DNA from: Flavobacteriales bacterium | GTDB lineage: Bacteria; Bacteroidota; Bacteroidia; Flavobacteriales_F; PHOS-HE28 | DNA: 64,000 nt | Assembly (NCBI GenBank): GCA_016788295.1 | Contig: JAEUSY010000012.1 | Span: 1 to 64,000 of the forward strand | Direction: 5' to 3' | Shown here: positions 42,902-52,613 of the stretch, piece by piece | Numbering within the stretch: position 1 is the stretch's first letter | Layout: every line of letters begins with the position of its first letter | Translations under genes and position numbers: made by a program | Notes under the pieces: generated by a model | Seen by the model: the letters and a program-made list of their open reading frames with translations, nothing else | Database searches by the model: none | What the model was told of the DNA's origin: nothing

Positions 42902-45010
42902 ATGATGCGGAACCTTACCCTGCTCCTGGCCTGTGCCCTTGCAACACACCTGATGGCTGCCACGGGAGGGCCCGATGCTTACGGCTACCTCTGGAAGGAC
43001 AGCAACGAGCCGGACGGCCCGGTGTTCGATTGGATAGACATCACCTCCACCGGCACGCTCGTCACCGGTCTCGGTGATGACAACCGCGTGGGGCCGTTCG
43101 TGATGGAAACGGACATGCCCTTCTACTGGTACGGACGCAAGCTGGTGTGGATCGGCAGCAACGGCTACATCGCCTTCAATGGCGTTGGCAATCTCGCGTC
43201 GCCGTTCCCCGCCATTCCAACAGCCGGAGGTGTGAACGACCACCTTGCCGCCTTGGGCAGCGACCTCAACTTCGCGGGCCTTGGGAACATCGGTCGTTGC
43301 TATTGGCAGGACGAGACCGACCGGACCATCATCTCATGGGTGGATGTCCCTTTCTGGTCGCCCGTGGCTCCCAGTTACACCGGCGCGAACAGCTTCCAGA
43401 TCATCCTGAGCAAGACGGACAGCACCATCACCTTCCAATACCTTACACAGACCGGGCTTACGCAGAACAACGACATGGTGATCGGCATCGAGAGCGTGGC
43501 GGGCAGCATTGGCCTACAGCACAGCAACGATGTGTATCCGGCCACCAACTATGCCGTGCGCTTCTACATGCCACCAGCAAGTACGTTGGAGGTGAAGGAC
43601 GCCACGGTGAACTGGAGCACCGCAGTGGGAAGCGCAGGTGTGTTCCGCACGCGTAATGGCGCCCCCTTCGCCATGATCGCCAACGTATCCAACATCGGCA
43701 ACACGGCTGTCGGTGGGTTCAATGTGCAAGGGCAACTACTGAACGCGGGAGGCGCGGTGCAGGTTACCGGCCAGATGCCCATTGGCAATATTCTCCCCGG
43801 ACTGGACACCAGCTTCACCTACCCTACGTTCTTCAACCCCACCGCCGCTGGCATCTACCGCTACCGCAACACCATCAGCGGTATTGCTGGCGAACTGGTG
43901 ACCACCAACAACGAGCGCATACAGGAACTGGTGGTCGTGGATACCACTACGGCAACGCACGACCTGAACTTCCACGGCGCCACGGACGATGGCATCGGCC
44001 TGGGCTGGAACGGTGGCAATGGCGGTGTGGGCGTGCGCATTGCCCCGCCCTACTACCCGGCCTATGTAACACACTACACCGTGCGTATTGCCAGCAATAC
44101 CGGCAATGTGGGCTACACCCTGAAGGTGTACGACGATGACGGACCAGGTGGACGACCCGGCACCCTGCTCGACTCGATCAACATTGCGCCCTCGCAGGCC
44201 GTTGCAGGCAGCCAGGTGTTCGCGCTCAACACGCCCCTCACTGTGACCAGTGGTGCCGTTTACGTGCAGTGGTACATGCTCGGCGCCAACATCAACATCG
44301 CGCAGGACATCACGCCGCCCTTCAGCCTGCAGAGCTATGAGGTGCTGGACAATACCTGGGCGGATTACCGTGACCGTGAGGTGGCCGACTTCTTCCTCGG
44401 CCTTCGCCTCTCGCAAGTGCCCGTGTTCGATGTGGGGTGCACCGGTTTCTTCGGTCTGACGGACGGACAGGAGATCGGCAGCCAGACAGCAGTGCGCGCC
44501 TGGGTGACCAACTTCGGCAATCAACCGGTGAGCAGCTTCGCCGTGAAATACCGCTTCGGCAATGGACCCATCAGCACACAGAACTACAGCGGCACGCCCG
44601 TGAACCCCGGTGCGCAGACCTTGGTCACCTTCAGCACCTACTTCATTCCCACGGCCGACGCCAATGATGCGCTTTGCGCCTGGAGCGAAATGCCCAACGA
44701 TGCGTCAGCGACCAACGACACCACCTGCGTGCAACTGCAGACCTGGGTGGGCCTGGCAGAGAACACCTTGGAACGCGTGACGTTGGCACCCAACCCGGCC
44801 ACGGAAGGCACCCTGATCATGGGCCTGCCCAATGGCACCTGGGACCTGCGCCTGTTCGATGCCACCGGCCGCGTGGTGTTGCAGCACAAGGCCACTACCG
44901 CCGGAGCCCCGCTGCACGTAGCGCTGAGCGGCCTGTCCGAGGGCACCTATCGCCTGCTGCTTACGGGCGACGCCGGGCAGTGGAACAGCACCGTAGTGGT
45001 GCGTCGCTGA
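42902..45010 (+). CDS. T9SS surface protein with nidogen/CARDB-like domains
   Basis: ATG 42902 or 42905 gives about 702 residues with a signal peptide (LTLLLACALATHLMAA). The N-terminal domain (about 20-240) with GSNGYIAFNGVGNLASPFPA, DRTIISWVDVPFW and IGIESVAGSIGLQHSNDVYP resembles nidogen-like or WG-type surface domains. CARDB-like segments (ANVSNIGNTAVGGFNVQGQL, AWVTNFGNQPVSSFAVKYRF) flank a central beta domain. The C-terminus is a T9SS sorting domain (LAPNPATEGTLIMGL to STVVVRR). No catalytic motif is visible. Confidence 0.8.
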   Translation: MMRNLTLLLACALATHLMAATGGPDAYGYLWKDSNEPDGPVFDWIDITSTGTLVTGLGDDNRVGPFVMETDMPFYWYGRKLVWIGSNGYIAFNGVGNLASPFPAIPTAGGVNDHLAALGSDLNFAGLGNIGRCYWQDETDRTIISWVDVPFWSPVAPSYTGANSFQIILSKTDSTITFQYLTQTGLTQNNDMVIGIESVAGSIGLQHSNDVYPATNYAVRFYMPPASTLEVKDATVNWSTAVGSAGVFRTRNGAPFAMIANVSNIGNTAVGGFNVQGQLLNAGGAVQVTGQMPIGNILPGLDTSFTYPTFFNPTAAGIYRYRNTISGIAGELVTTNNERIQELVVVDTTTATHDLNFHGATDDGIGLGWNGGNGGVGVRIAPPYYPAYVTHYTVRIASNTGNVGYTLKVYDDDGPGGRPGTLLDSINIAPSQAVAGSQVFALNTPLTVTSGAVYVQWYMLGANINIAQDITPPFSLQSYEVLDNTWADYRDREVADFFLGLRLSQVPVFDVGCTGFFGLTDGQEIGSQTAVRAWVTNFGNQPVSSFAVKYRFGNGPISTQNYSGTPVNPGAQTLVTFSTYFIPTADANDALCAWSEMPNDASATNDTTCVQLQTWVGLAENTLERVTLAPNPATEGTLIMGLPNGTWDLRLFDATGRVVLQHKATTAGAPLHVALSGLSEGTYRLLLTGDAGQWNSTVVVRR

Positions 45011-45030
45011 GGCACGCCACGGCCAACGGT

Positions 45031-45038
45031 TACCTTTG
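45031..45038 (+). promoter_or_regulatory. -7 box TACCTTTG before the ompH operon
   Basis: Exact match to TAnnTTTG, 50 bases before ATG 45089. A stable hairpin begins just downstream, within the expected leader. Confidence 0.5.
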
Positions 45039-45040
45039 TG

Positions 45041-45074
45041 CGCCCCTTCCCCCTTTCTGAAGGTGGAAGGGGCG
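45041..45074 (+). terminator. Hairpin between the T9SS gene and ompH
   Basis: CGCCCCTTCC pairs perfectly with GGAAGGGGCG, and an inner CCTT/AAGG stem extends it. There is no T tract. It could end the transcript from the upstream gene or shape the 5' leader of the ompH mRNA. Confidence 0.55.
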
Positions 45075-45088
45075 CTTCAGTTACACCC

Positions 45089-45754
45089 ATGACCCGGAAC
45101 ACCTCCCTCCTGCTGATCATCTGGAACGTGCTGCTCACCGTCCTGTTGGTATGGGCATTGATGCGCTCACCAGCCACCACCTCCTCCTCCACCACAAATG
45201 ATATGACCATCGACGAGGATGGTGAAACGGACGTGGTGGTACCCAGCGTGATCCGCGACAGCAGCGCCCTGAAGGATGCCAAGATCGCCTACTTCCGCAT
45301 GGACACCCTGCAGCGCAAGTTCGAGCTGGTGAAGGAGAAGGACAACAGCTTCCGCAATGAGGGCAAACGGCTGGAGGACAATCTGAAAAAAGAGCTGGAG
45401 AAGGCCCAACAGCGCTATGAGGAGCTGATGACCAAGGACCACACCTACAGCACCAACGAGGAGAAGCGCCGCGATGAGGCCGAGCTGCAGCAACTGGCCA
45501 TGCGCGTGCAGCAATTACAGGCACAGGGTGAAGACCAGCTCGCCCGGTTGGAAGCGAGCATGTTGCAGGAGATCAGCGATGAGCTGAAGGGCTTCCTGGA
45601 GGAATACAACAAGGTGGCGGGCTTCGACTACATCTTCAGCGTGCAGAACGGTGGACAGGTGTGGGTGGGCAATGAGAACCTCGACATCACCAACGACCTG
45701 GTGAACGGACTGAACGCACGGCACCGGGCTCGCAAAGGCGCAAAGAAGAAATGA
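45089..45754 (+). CDS. OmpH/Skp-family periplasmic chaperone
   Basis: ATG 45089 gives 221 residues with an N-terminal hydrophobic segment (SLLLIIWNVLLTVLLVWAL) acting as signal or anchor. Residues 60-221 have the OmpH pattern: KIAYFRMDTLQRKFELVKEK, a long charged coiled coil (EKAQQRYEELM, EAELQQLAMRVQQLQ), and DYIFSVQNGGQVWVGNENLDIT at the end. Skp-like proteins hold unfolded outer-membrane proteins in the periplasm. Coupled by an ATGA overlap to the DUF4924 gene and placed with an OstA-like gene. Confidence 0.88.
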   Translation: MTRNTSLLLIIWNVLLTVLLVWALMRSPATTSSSTTNDMTIDEDGETDVVVPSVIRDSSALKDAKIAYFRMDTLQRKFELVKEKDNSFRNEGKRLEDNLKKELEKAQQRYEELMTKDHTYSTNEEKRRDEAELQQLAMRVQQLQAQGEDQLARLEASMLQEISDELKGFLEEYNKVAGFDYIFSVQNGGQVWVGNENLDITNDLVNGLNARHRARKGAKKK

Positions 45755-46305
45755 CCAAGGACCTGCTGGCCGACAAGAAGCGCGACAACATCGCGGCCTA
45801 TGTGATCAGCATGTGGCACATTGAGGACCTGGTGCGCGCCAGCGGCTTCAACATGGACGTGCTCGCCGAACGCCTGATCGACCCGATGAACGTGGATGCC
45901 GAGGAGGCCGCTGAAGTGCGCGGTTGGTACGCGGGCATCATGACCCGCATGCGCGAACAGGGCCTTGAGCGCAGCGGACACCTGACCGAGGTGGAGGAAG
46001 TGCTGAACGAACTGGAATTCCTGCACCGATCGCTGGTGGACGTGTTGAACGACGAGGCCTACGACCGTTTGTACGAAGCGGCCCGGCCCGGCATCACCAC
46101 CCTGCAACAGCAGGCCGGTGAAGAGGCCAAAGGCATTGTGGAGACCTGTTTCACGGCGGTCTATGGCGTGATGTTGTTGCGCGCACAGGGAAGTGCGGTA
46201 AGCGAGGCCACCGCCCAGGCCGAGGGCGCAATCCGCCAGGTACTTGAGCGCTTGAGCCAGCACTACCGCCAGATGCGCAAATTGCCCGGCGTGAGCATGA
46301 ACTGA
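45751..46305 (+). CDS. DUF4924 family protein
   Basis: The 184-residue protein is an all-alpha cytoplasmic protein typical of DUF4924 (NIAAYVISMWHIEDLVRA, GWYAGIMTRMREQGL, GHLTEVEEVLNELEFLHRSL). Function unknown. The start overlaps the ompH stop and the OstA-like gene begins a few bases after its stop, so it belongs to the outer-membrane biogenesis operon. Confidence 0.85.
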   Translation: MTKDLLADKKRDNIAAYVISMWHIEDLVRASGFNMDVLAERLIDPMNVDAEEAAEVRGWYAGIMTRMREQGLERSGHLTEVEEVLNELEFLHRSLVDVLNDEAYDRLYEAARPGITTLQQQAGEEAKGIVETCFTAVYGVMLLRAQGSAVSEATAQAEGAIRQVLERLSQHYRQMRKLPGVSMN

Positions 46306-46317
46306 CAGGTGCCGCTG

Positions 46318-47877
46318 ATGGTACGGCCTTTGCTCCTCCCGCATCCCATGATGAGCCCGGTGTTCCGCGCCATGCTGTGCCTCTTGATGGTGATGCTGTC
46401 GACAGCGGTCGTGGCACAATCCGCTGTGCAGGTCGGTGGTGGGCGGGTGGAGATCCTGAACGCCGATGCGCTGCGCTTCGACCAGCAGAGCGGCGGCGCA
46501 CAACGCCTGAACGGCAATGTGCGCCTGAAGCACGGCAACGCCCTGATGTTCTGCGATAGCGCCCATGTGTTCCCCGACCAGCGGGTGAACGCCTATGGCC
46601 AGGTGCGCATTGAACAGGGCGACAGTCTGCGAATGACCGGCGACCGACTGGCCTACAACGGGACCGATCGCATGGCACGAATGGAAGGTAACGTGCGCCT
46701 GAACGACCGCAGCATGGAACTGACCACGCCCGCGCTGGACTACGACCTTCGGGCACGCGTTGGGGTGTACACGGCCGGTGGCCGCATTGTGGACCTGCGC
46801 GAGAACAACGTGCTCACCAGCGGCAGCGGCAAGTACCTGGCGAACGCGCACCGGTTCATCTTCAGTCGCAATGTGCGCCTGGACCATCCCGAGCGCACGG
46901 TGACCTGCGACACCATGCACTACGTGACCACCACCGGAATCACCGAGTTCATGGGGCCTACGACCATTACGCAGGGCACCACGGTGATCAACACTACACG
47001 TGGCACCTACGACACCCGCAATGAACGCACGCGCTTCTCGCGCCGCTCCAGCATTCTCGCCAACAGCCGTGTGCTGGAAGGGGACAGCCTGCGCTATGAC
47101 CGCCGTACGGGCATCGGTCAGGCCTGGGGCCATGTGGAACTGGTGGACAGTGGCGGCGACCTCCGCGTGCATGGTGATCTGGCCAACTATCGCTCATTGG
47201 AACAGAAGGCCTACGTGACCGGGCATGCCGAGCTGGTGCTCCGCATGGGGGCCGATACGCTCTACCTCCATGGCGACACCGTGTTCACCGCAACCGACAG
47301 TACGGGCAAGCACATCACTGCCCGGCGTAACGTCCGCTTCTTCCGCAGCGACCTGCAGGGCGTTTGTGACACGCTGTTGTACGCCGATGTGGACAGCACC
47401 ATTCATATGCACCACCGACCGGCCTTGTGGAGCGGGAACGACCAGATAACCGGTGATCGGGTGAGCATCGCACTGCGGAACGGGCAGGCACACCGGCTTT
47501 TCGTGGATGGCAATGCGTTCCTGATCTCCGAGGCGGACAGCATCCATTTGGACCAAGTGACCGGCCTGAAAATGACCGGCTACTTTGAGGAGAACGAACT
47601 GCGCAGACTGGTGGCCGAGGGCAACACCCGCACCGTGTACTTCGCCCGGGAAACACAAGCGGACGGTATAGAACGGATCATTGGTGTGAACCGTGCGGAT
47701 TGCAGCAGCATCATGGTCGGCATGGAGAACGGCGCCATTGCCACCGTGAGCTTCGTGCAACGGCCCGATGCCGTGCTGTACCCACTGGAAAAGGCACCGC
47801 CCGAGGAGTTGCGCATGAAAGGCACGGAACTGCGCACTAATGAGCGCCCTATGGACCGGGCCGCGATCTTCCACTGA
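46318..47877 (+). CDS. OstA-like protein (LptA/LptD N-domain type)
   Basis: The start is uncertain: GTG 46309, ATG 46318, or ATG 46348/46351 with the best signal peptide (MLCLLMVMLSTAVVAQ). The roughly 510-residue protein consists of repeated OstA-type beta-jellyroll strands: RLNGNVRLKHGNALMFCDSA, NAYGQVRIEQGDSLRMTGD, RMEGNVRLNDRSMEL, then further ADTLYLHGDTVF units. OstA domains bind LPS during its transfer across the periplasm; the protein should work with LptD, encoded at 61734. It ends one base before the convergent beta-helix gene. Confidence 0.85.
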   Translation: MVRPLLLPHPMMSPVFRAMLCLLMVMLSTAVVAQSAVQVGGGRVEILNADALRFDQQSGGAQRLNGNVRLKHGNALMFCDSAHVFPDQRVNAYGQVRIEQGDSLRMTGDRLAYNGTDRMARMEGNVRLNDRSMELTTPALDYDLRARVGVYTAGGRIVDLRENNVLTSGSGKYLANAHRFIFSRNVRLDHPERTVTCDTMHYVTTTGITEFMGPTTITQGTTVINTTRGTYDTRNERTRFSRRSSILANSRVLEGDSLRYDRRTGIGQAWGHVELVDSGGDLRVHGDLANYRSLEQKAYVTGHAELVLRMGADTLYLHGDTVFTATDSTGKHITARRNVRFFRSDLQGVCDTLLYADVDSTIHMHHRPALWSGNDQITGDRVSIALRNGQAHRLFVDGNAFLISEADSIHLDQVTGLKMTGYFEENELRRLVAEGNTRTVYFARETQADGIERIIGVNRADCSSIMVGMENGAIATVSFVQRPDAVLYPLEKAPPEELRMKGTELRTNERPMDRAAIFH

Positions 47878-47878
47878 G

Positions 47879-50059
47879 CTACTCGGCCGCAAAGATCCGC
47901 AGCACCTTCTCGTCCATCCGTTCCACCGAGGTCACCTCACTGAACGCATCGACCTCCTGCTGGCGTTGATCGCCGTTGTACACGTTCGGGTACCGCATCA
48001 ACCGTGCACCGCCGTAGATGGGTTTCTTCCGGTAAGCCGCGAACACCAGTCCATTGTCCGTGAACACATTGTCGATGACATGCGCAATGGAAAGGTCTTT
48101 CGCCACCACGCCATGTGCGTTGCCATCGAACTGCGATGTACGCACCAACAGTTGGCTGGCCTCCCCTACACTGATGGCCTTGTCCATCATGCCTTGGAAA
48201 CGGCAGGCCTCCACCAGCACACGCGCACCGCTCACATCAAGGCCATCACCATTGCTGTCCTTGCGGCCACTTCGGAAGGTGCAGCGCAGCACCCGACCCG
48301 TGCACAGGTCCAGGTCCACGAGATCGGCCATACCGTTCTCGAAGATGCAGTCCTGAAGCAGTACACGACCTCCTTTCACGTTCACCGCATCCTCGCCTGC
48401 GTTCGCACCGATCACGCAATCCACCAGTGCGGTGTAGGCGGCGCCATGCACAGCGAACTGCCCGGAGAAGTAGGCCCCGCAGATGCGCGCCTCACTTCCA
48501 CCATCCAACTGCAGGCCACGGATGCTGCACGAGATCCGTTTGTCGCCCAGCACTGCGAACACACCGAACGGCGCACCGGCCCGCAAGGCGCGCACAAAGA
48601 CCGGGTTCCGCTTGGTGCCACGCACCTGCAGTGACCCTTGGCAGATCACGCTGACGCCCGGTGCCAGCTCGAAACGTGCGCCTTGCAACAGCACCACATG
48701 CTTGCCGAAAGGGAACACCAGGTCCTCGTCCACTTGGTAGCGTCCGCGAGGGAAGATGATGGTATCGCCCAGCACCGATGCCTTGTAGCGTTGCACGATA
48801 CGCTGCACCGATCGGGCATCATCCAACGCGGGCCAGTAACGTTGGACCGCCGTTGTATCCTGCTCGAAAGATGCCCTTCCGGGGCCGTCCACCAGTTGAT
48901 GATCGAGCACCTTCAACGGATCCAACGCCGCCACACCAGAGCCAAGCAGTTCATCGTGCATACGCGCGGTACGCGCACGAGCCATGGCCAGACCTCCGGG
49001 TGGCGCAAGCAAAGGAAGCCACGCACGGTCCATGGTGAGGAATCGTTCGCGGAGGCGCCAACGCTCCTCCAGCAGCTTTTCCCAACGCGCACGCAAGGCC
49101 TCACGCACACGCACATCGGAAAGCAATGCCAGCAGGGGATCCCACGTCAACGGCCCATCGTTCACTCCGACATCGGTGGCGTTCCTTGCGGATCGGTACA
49201 ACGGCACCAGACGCCCCTCGGACCACCGGTAGGCGAACACATCCTCTTCCTGGAACCCATCACGCTCAAGCACGTGCATCAACAAACGGCCGACCGCTGC
49301 ATCGCGGTCAACCACATGGTACAACGCGTTGGTGTGACCAGCGGCCATGTCCGCGCGTGCCAGTCGCAATGTGGATCGAAGCATGGCGGCCGCCGTGGTA
49401 TCGTCATCGAACGCGGGAAACAGATGGTCCGGACGCCGGGCATCGTATCCCTGCTCGAACAATGCACCGTCGGCCATGCGCTGCTTCTCCAACAGATCGG
49501 CATCAATGCGCTCTTCTTTGCGAAAGAGCCCGAGGTCGCGGCCACACGCGATCACACGCACGAATGAGACCTCGGGCGTAACGAGCCCCAGTTCACCGGC
49601 GAGCACTTCGAGGTACTTGGCGCGCATGCTTTCCACCGACGCGGGCATGAGCACGATATGCCGCTGCGCCCGGAACGGTTCTGCCCGTTTGAACTTCACC
49701 ACAAAGCCACCCTCCACCGTTCGAAGGCGGCGCACCTCCACCGAATCGCCATAACCGTCGGCCTCGAACCAGCGGTCCGTCCAACCAGGGCCCGTGTGGT
49801 CCATCAAGCAGGCAGCGTCCTTCTTCGAGCCGCCAAAACGATAGATCTCCGCGCGTGCCTCGCCACGGTCCTCCGGACGCAGATCAAGCAACGCTGCATA
49901 AGCGTCCACTTCGGCGTTGGAGATACTGAACGGCCAACGACCGGCCAACAGCCTATGATCGGCAACGGAGAAGACCAGCACCAACAACGCCAGCGGCACA
50001 AGCATACCGCCGAGCAGTGGCCAAAGACCGATGGCAGTTCGCTTAGCGGGCCTCCTCAT
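47879..50059 (-). CDS. CotH-like domain fused to a right-handed beta-helix
   Basis: Start uncertain: ATG 50059 (726 residues) overlaps the CotH gene by 17 bases, ATG 50071 is also possible. One membrane segment (LLGGMLVPLALLVLVFSVAD) anchors it. Residues 60-400 look like a distant CotH kinase (FVVKFKRAEPFRAQRHIVLM, YLEVLAGELGLVTPEVSFVR, CGRDLGLFRKEERID). Residues 430-726 form a parallel beta-helix: DTIIFPRGRYQVDEDLVFPF, LVDCVIGANAGEDAVNVKGG, LVEACRFQGMMDKAISVGEA, VIDNVFTDNGLVFAAY. It would sit in the periplasm or outside. The fusion with the neighbouring CotH suggests a joint task on a polysaccharide or spore-coat-like protein; this is inference. Confidence 0.72.
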   Translation of the reverse strand: MRRPAKRTAIGLWPLLGGMLVPLALLVLVFSVADHRLLAGRWPFSISNAEVDAYAALLDLRPEDRGEARAEIYRFGGSKKDAACLMDHTGPGWTDRWFEADGYGDSVEVRRLRTVEGGFVVKFKRAEPFRAQRHIVLMPASVESMRAKYLEVLAGELGLVTPEVSFVRVIACGRDLGLFRKEERIDADLLEKQRMADGALFEQGYDARRPDHLFPAFDDDTTAAAMLRSTLRLARADMAAGHTNALYHVVDRDAAVGRLLMHVLERDGFQEEDVFAYRWSEGRLVPLYRSARNATDVGVNDGPLTWDPLLALLSDVRVREALRARWEKLLEERWRLRERFLTMDRAWLPLLAPPGGLAMARARTARMHDELLGSGVAALDPLKVLDHQLVDGPGRASFEQDTTAVQRYWPALDDARSVQRIVQRYKASVLGDTIIFPRGRYQVDEDLVFPFGKHVVLLQGARFELAPGVSVICQGSLQVRGTKRNPVFVRALRAGAPFGVFAVLGDKRISCSIRGLQLDGGSEARICGAYFSGQFAVHGAAYTALVDCVIGANAGEDAVNVKGGRVLLQDCIFENGMADLVDLDLCTGRVLRCTFRSGRKDSNGDGLDVSGARVLVEACRFQGMMDKAISVGEASQLLVRTSQFDGNAHGVVAKDLSIAHVIDNVFTDNGLVFAAYRKKPIYGGARLMRYPNVYNGDQRQQEVDAFSEVTSVERMDEKVLRIFAAE

Positions 50060-51647
50060 CGGTAATGGCATTGGTGATGCGCAATGTGGTCGGCACTCCT
50101 TTCGCAAAGCGGACCCAACTATCGAGCGGAGCCACATCAAAATGGCGTTTGTCCGCGTACGGATGATCCCCGGAGCCTTCCGGCGCTACCAAGGTCCGAT
50201 GCACGACCACTGACCATCCTCCTTCCGAAGCGACCGGAACGACAGGCACACCGTTCACATGAACCAGCTCCGGCACAGCCTCTGTTCCTTTCCACCACAA
50301 GCGCAGTGGCGCTGCGGCAGAAGAGACGAGGTGCAGACTGTCCGCACGGGTGATCTCCACGGCATTCGCCTGCAAACGCTCCTTCGTGATGTTCCACCAA
50401 CGACGCGTGCCATCACGCAGCCCGGCAATGGACGAGATCACATGCACCAGCGAAAAGCGATGCACATCCTCGGCAAAGAGCGTGACGTTACCATACTTGT
50501 TCCTGTCGGCGAGCACCGATGGACGGATGCGTTCCAACACGCGGTCCAGTTCCGCCTCGAAGGCACCTTCCACATGCAGACGCTGCAATGCCTGCCACGC
50601 GTAGCGATCGCGCTGCAGCCGCCATTCGGGCACACGCAACATCCAATAGGCCAGTGCATCGTGCACGTAGTACAATGGTTCACCGTGCTGCGCGAAGAGC
50701 AACAACGCATCCCAGAGCACCGGGTAGAAACGTTGTGTGCGCGGATCGAGCACCAACCACTGGTTGTGATACTGATCGATATGTTGTGTGTTCAACAATA
50801 GAATGGAGGCCTGGTAACGCAGGAAGGCGTCCACGTCCACCAACCGCGCAATGGAGTCGCGTCGCGCGGTCAATGGTCGGTCGTCGGGACGAAGCGCTTC
50901 CACCAGTGCCTTCAAGCGGGCATGGGCCAACGTACTGTCAGCGTCGGATGCATACTCCCAATGTGCAGTGTTCGTCCAAAGGCTGCGTCCCTTGGTGAGC
51001 GCGCGACCCGTGATGGGGGGATAATCACCCTTGTAAACCGGCACTTCATGATCCACCAGGTGACGGTGGCGCTCGAAGTCGCCGTCCACTTGCTCGAAAA
51101 GTTCCATCACCCCTTGATCGCGACCGTTGATGCGGACGAACACCAGCTCGTTCCACGGTACGGCAACTCCCATGGTGCCACCAACGAAGGCCGCCATGTG
51201 ATCGTTCACCATGTTGAAGGCCTTCGGGTTGATCACGTTCACCTTTCGATAAGGCGCGAATGGTCCGCTGCGTTTCAACGAAAGCCGGAACGACCGCTTA
51301 CCACCGAGAAAGTGTGAAGTGGCATACACGCCCCGATACCGGAAGCGCACCTTGTGATCGGCACCGTTGTGATGCAGTATCGCTGGCACATTGCGCCCAC
51401 CGCTCCATGGCAGATCAGCGGAAAGGCTGTCCAACCTCGCCTGATCAACGGTAAGATCCAGTACCGGTATGCGATGCTTCGGCGTTACTTCTGCAAGCCC
51501 ATCCACTGCCGTGGAAAGGAAGGCCGCTGCAGCGATATGCACAGCACGCATGGGACCCAACACAGCAGCGAACACGATCAGCGACACGGCGACCGCACCG
51601 GCCAGCACGGCCCACACGACAACCTGTCCTTTTCGTTTCACGCTCAT
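50043..51647 (-). CDS. CotH kinase family protein
   Basis: ATG 51647 gives 534 residues and overlaps the upstream gene's stop (ATGA). One membrane helix (VVVWAVLAGAVAVSLIVFAA) anchors the protein. Residues 60-480 match CotH: ILHHNGADHKVRFRYRGVY, KRSFRLSLKRSGPF, VFVRINGRDQGVMELFEQVD, and a core with LLNTQHIDQYHNQWLVLD and FYPVLWDALLLF. CotH proteins are atypical protein kinases that phosphorylate secreted proteins in spore formers; the role in Bacteroidota is unclear. In other genomes CotH sits with VTC and DUF4956 genes; the small membrane protein upstream may be the DUF4956-like partner, while no VTC gene is present. Confidence 0.88.
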   Translation of the reverse strand: MSVKRKGQVVVWAVLAGAVAVSLIVFAAVLGPMRAVHIAAAAFLSTAVDGLAEVTPKHRIPVLDLTVDQARLDSLSADLPWSGGRNVPAILHHNGADHKVRFRYRGVYATSHFLGGKRSFRLSLKRSGPFAPYRKVNVINPKAFNMVNDHMAAFVGGTMGVAVPWNELVFVRINGRDQGVMELFEQVDGDFERHRHLVDHEVPVYKGDYPPITGRALTKGRSLWTNTAHWEYASDADSTLAHARLKALVEALRPDDRPLTARRDSIARLVDVDAFLRYQASILLLNTQHIDQYHNQWLVLDPRTQRFYPVLWDALLLFAQHGEPLYYVHDALAYWMLRVPEWRLQRDRYAWQALQRLHVEGAFEAELDRVLERIRPSVLADRNKYGNVTLFAEDVHRFSLVHVISSIAGLRDGTRRWWNITKERLQANAVEITRADSLHLVSSAAAPLRLWWKGTEAVPELVHVNGVPVVPVASEGGWSVVVHRTLVAPEGSGDHPYADKRHFDVAPLDSWVRFAKGVPTTLRITNAITDEEAR

Positions 51648-52048
51648 CGTGATCGGGTGCTGAACAAGAGGACCAACACCAGGATGGCGGAGAGCACCAA
51701 AGCGCTCATCACCAGCCCAAGACCCAACAAGGCGGCAATGAGAAGCACAGGGATGATGAGCCCACGCGGTTCGATGGCACGACCCAGCAACCCGCCTATG
51801 ACCAGGCCGCCGGAAATGATGAACGATGCTGCCAACCCCTGATCGAAATGCCGCAAAAGGAGCACGAGACCGAAGGAGGATACCAACAACGACCACGATA
51901 CCAACGGACCGCGATCTGCCGGACGGAATCCCCGGTTCCAGGCCCAGCCCACCAGGGCCAGCACCACCACCAGCAGCAGGAACAGTGTGAGCACTTCCAC
52001 CCAACCGTGGAGCAATGCCCCTACCCATCTATCGGCCTCGGTCCGCAT
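51644..52048 (-). CDS. Small multi-pass membrane protein (DUF4956-like?)
   Basis: The 134-residue protein has three or four hydrophobic helices (VLTLFLLLVVVLALVGWAW, LVSWSLLVSSFGLVLLL, FIISGGLVIGGLLG, LIIPVLLIAALLGLGLVMSA). The order and the Gly-rich ends resemble DUF4956 proteins that accompany CotH and VTC, but a match cannot be claimed by eye. It overlaps the CotH start by four bases. Confidence 0.7.
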   Translation of the reverse strand: MRTEADRWVGALLHGWVEVLTLFLLLVVVLALVGWAWNRGFRPADRGPLVSWSLLVSSFGLVLLLRHFDQGLAASFIISGGLVIGGLLGRAIEPRGLIIPVLLIAALLGLGLVMSALVLSAILVLVLLFSTRSR

Positions 52049-52091
52049 ATGCGTTGCTTTGAGCCTCTAAATTGAGCCCCGCTACCGCAGA

Positions 52092-52613
52092 ATGAACATG
52101 GACCGCCGGGGAGTTTTCAAGATCGCATTGGTGTTCGTGGCTGCATTAGTGGCCTGGGCGCTGCTGCGGCGGCAACACGCACCATACTTACAACGCGTTA
52201 CGGATGAACAGGTGCCAGCGCAGAGCAAGGCCGTGAACACCGCAACCTATGAAGGTGACAGAACATTCCTGTGGACGGACAGGGATTACCATACCACGAC
52301 ACGTGTAGGCCGATTGAGCGGCAAGGTGTTCACCCGCATTGGGCGGCGCGAACATGCGCCTTACTATCTGCGGGTGTTACGAAGTACAAGGCTGTATACG
52401 CTGGCCAATGGTGACCGGCTGGAAGGACTCAAGGAATGGACCGTGCTGGAGGACAGCGTGCTGGTGCTTGATGCCTACGCGCCGCGGACCTTCGATCGTG
52501 TGTTGATGTTGGTGGTTGAGGTCGGCACATACCGCATGGCCAACCCCACGAAAGGGCCAAGCCATCCCCTCTTCTTCGACCCTGCGGACGTGCAGGTAAT
52601 TGGCACGCCCTAA
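52092..52613 (+). CDS. Hypothetical membrane-anchored protein
   Basis: The 173-residue product starts MNMDRRGVFKIALVFVAALVAWALL, a single N-terminal membrane helix, followed by a beta-rich domain (TYEGDRTFLWTDRDYHTTTR, RLSGKVFTRIGRREHAPYYL) facing the periplasm. No family recognised. Its stop codon shares two bases with the stop of the convergent gene. Confidence 0.68.
   Translation: MNMDRRGVFKIALVFVAALVAWALLRRQHAPYLQRVTDEQVPAQSKAVNTATYEGDRTFLWTDRDYHTTTRVGRLSGKVFTRIGRREHAPYYLRVLRSTRLYTLANGDRLEGLKEWTVLEDSVLVLDAYAPRTFDRVLMLVVEVGTYRMANPTKGPSHPLFFDPADVQVIGTP

Noticed and set aside
45628-47172. Minus-strand open frame of 514 codons opposite ompH, DUF4924 and OstA-like genes
   Set aside because: It spans three clear genes on the other strand and resembles none.
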